Program-made: the position numbers and the translations under genes
Notes under the pieces: model-generated
Told to the model about the DNA's origin: nothing
Databases searched by the model: none
The model's input: only the letters and a program-made list of their open reading frames with translations
DNA from: DASSLY01 sp035689185
Lineage (GTDB): Bacteria > Actinomycetota > Actinomycetes > Actinomycetales > Dermatophilaceae
Length of the DNA: 7,315 bases
Assembly (NCBI GenBank): GCA_035689185.1
Contig: DASSLY010000056.1
Location: forward strand, 1 to 7,315
Direction of reading: 5' to 3'
In this document: positions 1 to 4,809 of the stretch, in pieces
Numbering within the stretch: the first letter of the stretch is position 1
Layout: the number at the start of each line of letters is the position of its first letter

Positions 1-229
1 GTCGTCCCAGTGTCGCAATGCAGGCAACTAAGTAAACAGTGGTTCCGCCAAGAAGTATTTCATTCCAGTCCATTCCTATTATTCTTCCGCGCCAAAAGAC
101 GATTGCAGCGAAGCCAGGCCATGCGAGAGCCAGGGCGAGGCCTTCGGCCCGACTGCTTAGCGCTGGATCGAACGCTGTTAGCGCCGTTATGAGGACCAGG
201 GATAGACAGAAGAGCCACACATAAACCAT
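1..229 (-). CDS. Partial multi-pass membrane protein, C-terminus beyond the left edge
   Basis: I do not recognise this protein. The visible 76 codons (reading from 229 down to 2) start at an ATG and stay open to the window edge. They encode three hydrophobic stretches: residues 2-20 (begins MVYVWLFCLSLVLIT), about 31-46, and about 59-73. Short charged loops separate them (DPALSSRAEG; a WRGR turn near 46-49; MDWNE near 53-57). The pattern is that of a small integral membrane protein. The ATG shares its A with the TGA of the preceding doubtful ORF (TGATG at 231-227), and a GTG lies directly upstream as an alternative start. The same frame is open back to 361 but without a better start. Codon use is much less GC-rich than that of the genes beyond 2315, which fits acquired DNA. 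Its place at the end of an RHS remnant would allow an immunity or export role, but that is a guess from position only. Confidence 0.45.
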   Translation of the reverse strand, partial: MVYVWLFCLSLVLITALTAFDPALSSRAEGLALALAWPGFAAIVFWRGRIIGMDWNEILLGGTTVYLVACIATLGR

Positions 230-606
230 CACCAGTTCCAGTCCCGGCAACGTGACCCGTAGTAGTTCGGTGCCCAGCCCGCACCAACACCAGCAGCATG
301 CAGTTTTGCACCCCAATATGTTCGATACGCCCGGCCTCTTCCAACTTGACGGGCGGTGCGGTCAAACGCGCCCGCGACGCCGCCTCTGTGAAAGAAACGG
401 TGCGTCGTTGTCAGGCGATGGCTGCTCGCCAGATTGCGCAGGCCGCGCACCCGGTAAGTCCAACGAAAACCACCCAACGCCGCCTTAGTGACCGTGCTAA
501 GAGGTGGCGCCGATCTGCCCAACTGCGATGAGCCCTCTATCAGGCCTGCCGAACCAGCCCGCGTGTCGATAACGGTGAGGTGCCGAAGTGATGAGCTCAG
601 CATCAT
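229..606 (-). CDS. Doubtful 125-residue ORF between lipoprotein and membrane protein
   Basis: This is an unrecognised, arginine-rich ORF that is probably degenerate. In its favour, its ATG overlaps the lipoprotein stop as ATGA (606-603), and its own stop overlaps the next ATG as TGATG. Against it, only about 62% of third codon positions are G or C, no higher than the surrounding DNA, and there is no signal peptide, domain or motif I recognise. The C-terminal third is aromatic and glycine-rich (ends YYGSRCRDWNW). A different minus-strand frame over about 413-490 reads like a hydrophobic helix (RRRWVVFVGLTGC, then stop). So the true coding content of this stretch may have been scrambled by frameshifts. 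Treat it as a placeholder for roughly 380 bp of minus-strand accessory DNA. Confidence 0.22.
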   Translation of the reverse strand: MMLSSSLRHLTVIDTRAGSAGLIEGSSQLGRSAPPLSTVTKAALGGFRWTYRVRGLRNLASSHRLTTTHRFFHRGGVAGAFDRTARQVGRGRAYRTYWGAKLHAAGVGAGWAPNYYGSRCRDWNW

Positions 607-995
607 TCTATGCGCACCGGGGGAGAATTGTCATTGCATGCAGCGTTAGTCGATTGTAGTCGAGGTACGACAGAGACAAAGATGGACACGTTGCGGGTGG
701 GATATTTATTAACCATCACGCGCAGACAGCGCTGAACACCATTCGACTCCCTGACAACCCAGGGCCCCGCGTCAGGGTATTCAGCCGTAATGGTGAGACT
801 CTTTCTGACCAGAATCGACTCCGCATCAGCCGTTGTTGCACAGAGACTCGACATGGCGCCAGCGCATCTCTCGAGGGACACGGCGAACGGTAAGTCATTG
901 ACGACAGTCAGGCTATAGGTGTCAGGGGGGGCAGCATCACATCCTGTCCCCGTCAGCAGGAGTAGCATTGCTGTAAACGACCAGCGCTTCACCAT
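603..995 (-). CDS. Small secreted lipoprotein (130 aa)
   Basis: This is a predicted exported, lipid-anchored protein of unknown function. Residues 1-19 form a lipoprotein signal peptide: positive MVKR, a hydrophobic stretch MLLLLTG, then a lipobox-like TGTGC with Cys19. Gly rather than Leu at -3 makes the lipobox non-classical. The mature part has four cysteines (44, 52, 90, 120), suggesting two disulfides outside the cytoplasm, and a beta-rich pattern (YSLTVVNDLPFAVSL, then RCLRVMV, then VSIFVSVV). Small cysteine-containing lipoproteins with a VVND...C...C layout are, from memory, common uncharacterised proteins in actinobacteria. The start ATG overlaps the stop of the RHS fragment by 7 nt (ATGGTGA), with no obvious Shine-Dalgarno, so translation may once have been coupled. 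GC is clearly lower than in the right half of the window. Lipoprotein call fairly secure, function unknown. Confidence 0.6.
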   Translation of the reverse strand: MVKRWSFTAMLLLLTGTGCDAAPPDTYSLTVVNDLPFAVSLERCAGAMSSLCATTADAESILVRKSLTITAEYPDAGPWVVRESNGVQRCLRVMVNKYPTRNVSIFVSVVPRLQSTNAACNDNSPPVRIE

Positions 996-1402
996 GCGAA
1001 GTCCAGGCGCGCATGGCCACCGTCGTCGCAGCGGGAGTCCGCGGCCGAGCCGTCCGCGGCGTAATACACGGTCTCGGTGGTGCCGGCATCAGACCCGGTG
1101 GCCATCGGCTGCCGGGTCTGGGTGGTGCGGCCTGCGCTGTCGTACACGGTGACCGTGGTGATGCCGCCGGTGGTGACCCTGGTCGGCGCACCGAGCGCCC
1201 AACCGTCGCCGGTTCCGGGCACCTGCGCGGTGTAGGTGGTGCTGGTGGTGCCGATGGTCGGCCCGGGGATGTCGACCCCCGCGCCGTCGGCAGCCGTCGT
1301 GGTTTCGGTGGTAGGCAGCCGCCACGGGCCCCCGGTGGCGAGGTTGATGCCGACCCCCTTCACCTCGTCGGGTGCGTCCTCGTCATAGGTCGTTGTCAAG
1401 TA
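989..1402 (-). pseudogene. RHS/YD-repeat protein fragment
   Basis: This is the remnant of a large RHS-repeat protein, the shell-forming part of secreted or wall-associated polymorphic toxins. The recognisable part covers about 1028-1402 and includes TTTYDEDAP, then LATGGPWRLPTTETTT, GDGWALGAPTRVTTGG, VTVYDSAGRTTQTRQPMATG and GTTETVYYAADGS. This order is the interior of actinobacterial RHS proteins. Intact family members are usually well over 1,000 residues; here only about 125 remain, with no N-terminal export region, no DPxG-type core end and no toxin domain. Homologues continue after the YY(T/A)A...C segment with a Cys-Gly-x-(K/R)-Pro-x-Trp-Ala motif. Here the frame instead runs DDGGHARLDFAW to a stop, so similarity breaks near 1028. 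Upstream of 1402 the frame stays open to 1564 but no longer looks like RHS. It is highly GC-rich, unlike the lipoprotein that follows. Confidence 0.75.
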
Positions 1403-1524
1403 AGGGCGAGCTGACGGTGATCGCGGTCGACAGAAAGTCGCTGCGCGGTTCCACCAGCGCCCGAACGGGCGCTGCCTCGCCTGCTCGCGCGCTGCACCAG
1501 GGCAGCGGCCCAGTGGTGACGCCC

Positions 1525-1908
1525 TCATTTGAGCACATAGTCCGATCCGTTGACATGGAACCACAGGCGCACTCGTCGGTGCCCCAGCAATGACTTACCC
1601 TCGTCGCGACGGCAGTTTCCGCTTAGATAGGCCACGGCAACATTGACCAAGTCGGTCAGCAGCTCCACTTGCTCCTCCGCCCAGAGTTCGGAGTCCACCA
1701 GGCTAAGGCCTTCATCGACGCGAAGGACGAAGATCTCATCGCCCAGCTCCAACTCGGCCCACCTGCCTGAACCCTCCACCGAGGTGATGCGAACCCTTGG
1801 ACGGCTTCGCCAGAGATCGGGCTCTGTTCGAGCGCCTCGGCTCACAACTTTTTCCGTGACGAGGTCGATCATTGCAGCGAATGTCATTGGGGAGAGCTTC
1901 TCATTCAC
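1525..1908 (-). CDS. Small mildly acidic protein, candidate RHS-toxin immunity protein
   Basis: This is a 127-residue cytoplasmic protein without signal peptide or membrane segment. The chosen GTG start (1908-1906) overlaps a preceding stop as GTGA and follows a GGTGGGG stretch by 5 nt. An internal ATG at 1887 is the alternative. Predicted order: an amphipathic N-terminal helix (MTFAAMIDLVTEKVV, residues 8-22), strands (PRVRITS; RWAELELGDEIFVLRVDEG, 50-67), a long acidic helix (SELWAEEQVELLTDLVNVAVAYL, about 73-95), and a C-terminal pair of strands (RRVRLWFHV..SDYVLK). This alpha/beta plan with an acidic bias (21 Asp/Glu against 17 Lys/Arg) resembles small immunity-type proteins that sit next to RHS toxins in actinobacteria. 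The RHS fragment just downstream supports that context. No named immunity family can be assigned from sequence alone, and no cognate toxin domain is present in the window. Confidence 0.55.
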   Translation of the reverse strand: MNEKLSPMTFAAMIDLVTEKVVSRGARTEPDLWRSRPRVRITSVEGSGRWAELELGDEIFVLRVDEGLSLVDSELWAEEQVELLTDLVNVAVAYLSGNCRRDEGKSLLGHRRVRLWFHVNGSDYVLK

Positions 1909-2170
1909 TTGGGCCCCACCATCGCCAACGTGGTAGTCACCCCGCCCGCGGTGATGGTGCGGGCCGGCCACTGGTGAACCACGACGACAGGCACCGTGAC
2001 GTGCCGAACTCAACCATGCTTGCAGGACCCCTCGACCCCGAGACCCTCAGGAGCGAGGGCAACCTGGATCAGAGTGGGACATTCGCACCACCGGTCGCAG
2101 GGCTTCGCCACATTCCTTGAACAGCTCTTTACCCGGTGTCGCTGGCCGGTCGAGGCGGGCAGCCACGAGT

Positions 2171-2192
2171 CGGGGACCACCCGGGGACCACC
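2171..2192. repeat. 11-bp perfect tandem duplication
   Basis: The unit CGGGGACCACC occurs twice head to tail (2171-2181, 2182-2192). It lies in the non-coding stretch after rsmI. The likely origin is replication slippage; no function is evident. Confidence 0.85.
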
Positions 2193-2294
2193 CGATGTCT
2201 CGGTGCGCACCGTCGTCCTGCTCCCGCGTCATGCGCCCGCCCCTCGGACAACTCGACGGCTTCCACCACGTCGACACCAACCAGCCGTCGCCAA

Positions 2295-2308
2295 GCAGGC
2301 CGGCCTGC
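2295..2308. repeat. 14-bp perfect palindrome after the rsmI stop
   Basis: GCAGGCCGGCCTGC reads the same on both strands and begins 7 bp past the rsmI stop. It could form a GC-rich stem in the rsmI transcript, but a perfect palindrome needs a tight loop and no T-run follows. It is at most a weak or Rho-assisted termination element. Confidence 0.4.
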
Positions 2309-2314
2309 CCGCAC

Positions 2315-3154
2315 TCAGGCGTCCTCGCCCGGTGCGCCCAGCGCAGCGGCATACAGGGCCCTGGCGGGCAACCCGGTGGCCGCGGCGACGTCTCGGGTCA
2401 CGTCCTTGAGGCGCTCCCCAGCGGCAACACGCGCCCGTATGCCGGGCAGCTGGCTCTCGACGTCGGTCGCCTCCGCCGCGGCGCCCGCGACGACCAGGGT
2501 GATCTCGCCGCGGGCGTGGTCAGCGGCCCACGCCGCCAGCTCGGCCAGCGTGCCCCGGCGGACCTGCTCGTAGGTCTTGGTCAGCTCGCGGCAGACCGCC
2601 GCAGCACGTCGCTCGCCGAACTGCTCGCTCATCACCGTCAGCGTCGCGGCCAGCCGGTGCGGCGCCTCGAAGAAGACCATCGTCCGGCGCTCGGTGGAAA
2701 GGCTCGCCAACGCGCGGCGCCGCTCACCGGGCTTGCGGCCCAGGAACCCCTCGAAGCAGAACCGGTCCACCGACAGGCCCGACACGGCCAACGCCACCAG
2801 CACGGCGCTCGGACCGGGGACGCAGGTCACCTGAATGCCGGCGTCGACCGCGGCGCGGACCAGGCCGTACCCGGGATCCGACACCGACGGCATACCGGCG
2901 TCGGTGACCACCACGACCCGGGCGCCGGCCGCCAGCCGCTGCACCAGCTCAGCCGTCCGGCTGGCCTCGTTGTGCTCGTGGTAGCTGCGCACCTCCCCCG
3001 ACAGCCGGACCTGCAGCTCGGCGCAGAGCCGGCGCAGCCGGCGGGTGTCCTCCGCCGCGACGACGTCAGCGGTGGCCAGCGCGTCGAGCAATCGGGGCGA
3101 GGCGTCCCCCGGGTTGCCCAGCGGGGTCGCAGCCAGGATGAGCAGGCCGGCCAT
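2315..3154 (-). CDS. rsmI: 16S rRNA (cytidine-1402-2'-O)-methyltransferase
   Basis: RsmI transfers a methyl group from SAM to the 2'-O of C1402 in the P-site region of 16S rRNA. It acts on the 30S subunit in the cytoplasm and tunes decoding fidelity. The 279-residue product has the usual length and the full tetrapyrrole-methylase-fold motif series: TPLGNPGDASPR (10-21), AEDTRRLRRL (34-43), HEHNE (59-63), VVVTDAGMPSVSDPG (81-95), PGPSA (113-117), FEGFLGRKPGERR (134-146), FFEAPHRL (161-168), RELTKTYEQVRRGTL (189-203) and GEITLVV (216-222). The ATG at 3154 is preceded by AGGA with 8-nt spacing (complement TCCT at 3163-3166). The frame stays open upstream to 3304, but only through repeat-derived Arg/Gly/Pro codons, so that extension is rejected. 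It is divergent from pmt, as in Mycobacterium tuberculosis (Rv1003/Rv1002c). Downstream lies accessory DNA rather than a conserved partner gene. Confidence 0.96.
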   Translation of the reverse strand: MAGLLILAATPLGNPGDASPRLLDALATADVVAAEDTRRLRRLCAELQVRLSGEVRSYHEHNEASRTAELVQRLAAGARVVVVTDAGMPSVSDPGYGLVRAAVDAGIQVTCVPGPSAVLVALAVSGLSVDRFCFEGFLGRKPGERRRALASLSTERRTMVFFEAPHRLAATLTVMSEQFGERRAAAVCRELTKTYEQVRRGTLAELAAWAADHARGEITLVVAGAAAEATDVESQLPGIRARVAAGERLKDVTRDVAAATGLPARALYAAALGAPGEDA

Positions 3155-3167
3155 GCCCGCGATCCTG

Positions 3168-3212
3168 CCAGGCCGGCCAGGCCGCCCACGACGGCCACGA
3201 CGGCCACGACGG
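3168..3212. repeat. Five in-register 9-bp repeats between rsmI and pmt
   Basis: Consecutive 9-mers read CCAGGCCGG, CCAGGCCGC, then CCACGACGG three times. All start with CCA and all are in register. They fill over half of the 85-bp divergent intergenic region. They begin 2 bp beyond the rsmI Shine-Dalgarno complement and end 23 bp before the putative pmt -10 box. Because 9 is a multiple of 3, the array creates artificial Arg/Gly/Pro-rich upstream extensions of both genes. It could be a slippage-prone array or a set of protein-binding sites; nothing in the sequence decides between these. Confidence 0.85.
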
Positions 3213-3235
3213 CGTGGCCAGCCAGCCACGCTGCA

Positions 3236-3241
3236 TACGAT
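3236..3241 (+). promoter_or_regulatory. Putative -10 box of pmt (leaderless)
   Basis: TACGAT matches the actinobacterial TAnnnT -10 consensus. It sits 7 nt before the GTG at 3249-3251, the spacing expected if transcription starts on the first base of that codon. No convincing -35 hexamer is visible at 16-18 bp upstream. The match overlaps the alternative ATG start at 3240. Confidence 0.5.
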
Positions 3242-4784
3242 GGCGCGCGTGTCACGAGCCGAGCAGCTGCGGTGGCGGCTGCTCGGGTACCAGCCGAGCG
3301 ACACCCTCCTCGGCTGGGCCGGGCCGGGGGTGGTGGCCCTGGTCGGCGGGCTGCTGCGGTTCTGGCAGCTGGGCAGCCCGCACCGGCTGGTGTTCGACGA
3401 GACGTACTACGTCAAGCAGGCCTACTCGATGCTGAAGTACGGCATCGAGATGCGCTCCTCCCCGGATATCCAGAAGCACGACGAGTTCTTCACCAACGGC
3501 ACCCCGGACGTGTTCGGCAAGACGGCCGACTTCGTCGCCCACCCTCCGGCCGGGAAGTGGGTGATCGCGCTCGGCGAGCAGCTTTTCGGTGTGGACAGCT
3601 CGTTCGGCTGGCGGTTCTCGGTGGCGTTGCTGGGGACGGTGTCCATCCTCATGGTGGGGCGCGCCGCGCGGCGGCTGTTCGGCTCCACCTTCCTGGGGAT
3701 CGTCGCCGCGATGCTGCTTGCCTTCGAGGGGCACCACTTCGTCCACTCCCGGACGGGGCTGCTGGACCTCATCGTCATGTTCTTCGGATTCGCCGGGTTC
3801 TGCGCCCTGCTCATCGACCGGGACCGCAGCCGCGAGGTGCTCAGCCAGCGGCTGCGACCGAGCAGCTTCGGCCCCTGGCTGGGCTGGCGGCCGTGGCGCT
3901 GGGCGGCCGGGGTCCTGCTGGGCCTGGGGGCGGCGACGAAGTGGTCCGGGGTGTTCTTCCTGGCGGTCTTCGCGCTGATGAGCGTGCTGTGGGACGCAGG
4001 CGCCCGCCGGGCCGCGAGCGTGCCTCGCTGGTGGCTGGGGGCGGTGCTGCGGGACGGCCCGTATGCCGCGCTGTCGCTGGTCGGCGCGGGTCTGGTCACC
4101 TACGTGGCGAGCTGGTTCGGCTGGTTCCGATCCACCATCGGCTACGACCGCCACTGGGCCGAGCAGAGCCCGGGCCAGGGGCCGCAGTGGCTGCCTGCGG
4201 CGCTGCGGTCGCTGTGGAAGTACCACCAGGAGATGTACTCCTTCAACGTCGGGCTGAACTCCGGCCACCCCTACCGGACCAACCCGTGGTCGTGGCTGAT
4301 CCTGGGCCGGCCGACCTCGTTCGACTACCAGGGGCCCAAGCGGGGCGAGGCCGGCTGCACGGTCGCCTTGTGCTCCAAGGCGATCACCTCGATCGGGACG
4401 CCGACGATCTGGTGGGGCGCCACGATCGCGGTGTTCGTGCTGCTGTTCATGTGGGCGCTGCGCCGGGACTGGCGCGCCGGGGCGGTGCTGGCCGGCCTGG
4501 CCGGGGGCTACCTGCCGTGGTTCCAGTACCAGGACCGGACGATCTACAGCTTCTACACGATCGCGTTCGTCCCGTGGCTGGTGCTGGCCTGCACCTACGT
4601 GCTGGGGCTGTGGATCGGCGGGCCCACCGCCTCGCCCCGCCGCCGACGGGCGGGGCTGGTGGCGACGTGCGTCTTCGTAGTGGGAACGGTGGCCCTGTTC
4701 ACCTTCTTCTATCCCGTCTACACCTCCCAGCTGCTGACCTACCCGCAGTGGCGGATGCGGATGTGGTTCCCCAGCTGGATCTAG
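3240..4784 (+). CDS. pmt: Protein O-mannosyltransferase, GT39 (Pmt) family
   Basis: This is an integral membrane glycosyltransferase that moves mannose from polyprenyl-phospho-mannose to Ser/Thr of proteins crossing the membrane by the Sec route. It is related to Mycobacterium Rv1002c and eukaryotic PMTs. The product is 514 residues, similar to the roughly 500 of actinobacterial homologues. Diagnostic features are the first-loop acidic pair in FDETYYVKQAYSM (Asp53-Glu54), HPPAGKW (101-107), EGHHFVHSRTGLLDL (163-176), LGLGAATKWSG (227-237), WKYHQEM..FN (326-336) and SGHPYRTNPWSW (341-352), followed by a C-terminal block of hydrophobic helices (about 390-496). About ten or more membrane segments alternate with loops. 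The start is either ATG 3240 or, better supported by the promoter, GTG 3249 three codons on; the product begins (M-A-R-)V-S-R-A-E-Q. The gene is monocistronic, converging on the PH-domain operon 25 bp beyond its TAG. Confidence 0.94.
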   Translation: MARVSRAEQLRWRLLGYQPSDTLLGWAGPGVVALVGGLLRFWQLGSPHRLVFDETYYVKQAYSMLKYGIEMRSSPDIQKHDEFFTNGTPDVFGKTADFVAHPPAGKWVIALGEQLFGVDSSFGWRFSVALLGTVSILMVGRAARRLFGSTFLGIVAAMLLAFEGHHFVHSRTGLLDLIVMFFGFAGFCALLIDRDRSREVLSQRLRPSSFGPWLGWRPWRWAAGVLLGLGAATKWSGVFFLAVFALMSVLWDAGARRAASVPRWWLGAVLRDGPYAALSLVGAGLVTYVASWFGWFRSTIGYDRHWAEQSPGQGPQWLPAALRSLWKYHQEMYSFNVGLNSGHPYRTNPWSWLILGRPTSFDYQGPKRGEAGCTVALCSKAITSIGTPTIWWGATIAVFVLLFMWALRRDWRAGAVLAGLAGGYLPWFQYQDRTIYSFYTIAFVPWLVLACTYVLGLWIGGPTASPRRRRAGLVATCVFVVGTVALFTFFYPVYTSQLLTYPQWRMRMWFPSWI

Positions 4785-4809
4785 CTCCAACCAGCCGACG
4801 ACGACTTGG

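Larger units (their letters stand above)
2010..2314. other. About 300 bp without a recognisable gene downstream of rsmI
   Basis: Between the rsmI stop and the accessory genes I see no gene I can support. The frames that stay open here (for example minus 2047-2352 and 2010-2210) have unrelated, low-complexity products and no start context. The stretch contains an 11-bp perfect tandem duplication (2171-2192) and a 14-bp perfect palindrome (2295-2308). It is likely the scar between conserved chromosome and the inserted RHS-associated DNA. I found no tRNA, recombinase gene or terminal inverted repeat. Confidence 0.5.

Noticed and set aside
1919..2000. Insertion-sequence end or attachment site at the island boundary
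   Set aside because: I found no inverted repeat pair, target duplication, transposase motif or tRNA; GGCCGGCC-type palindromes here are expected at this GC.
2010..2352. Possible gene remnants on the minus strand directly after rsmI (66- and 101-codon frames)
   Set aside because: Neither product shows a recognisable motif or hydrophobic pattern, and one runs into the rsmI coding region in another frame.
3186..3212. CRISPR-like or iteron-like array
   Set aside because: Units are 9 bp with no spacers, there are no cas or replication genes, and no AT-rich segment lies nearby.
3155..3304. 50-residue N-terminal extension of rsmI
   Set aside because: It is made of repeat-derived Arg/Gly/Pro and overlaps the start of pmt; the ATG at 3154 has a good Shine-Dalgarno and matches the family N-terminus.
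3252..4790. A 512-codon minus-strand open frame opposite pmt
   Set aside because: The product is a Gln/Arg/Pro/Glu-rich string without motifs; it mirrors the strong third-position GC of pmt, whose family motifs are clear.
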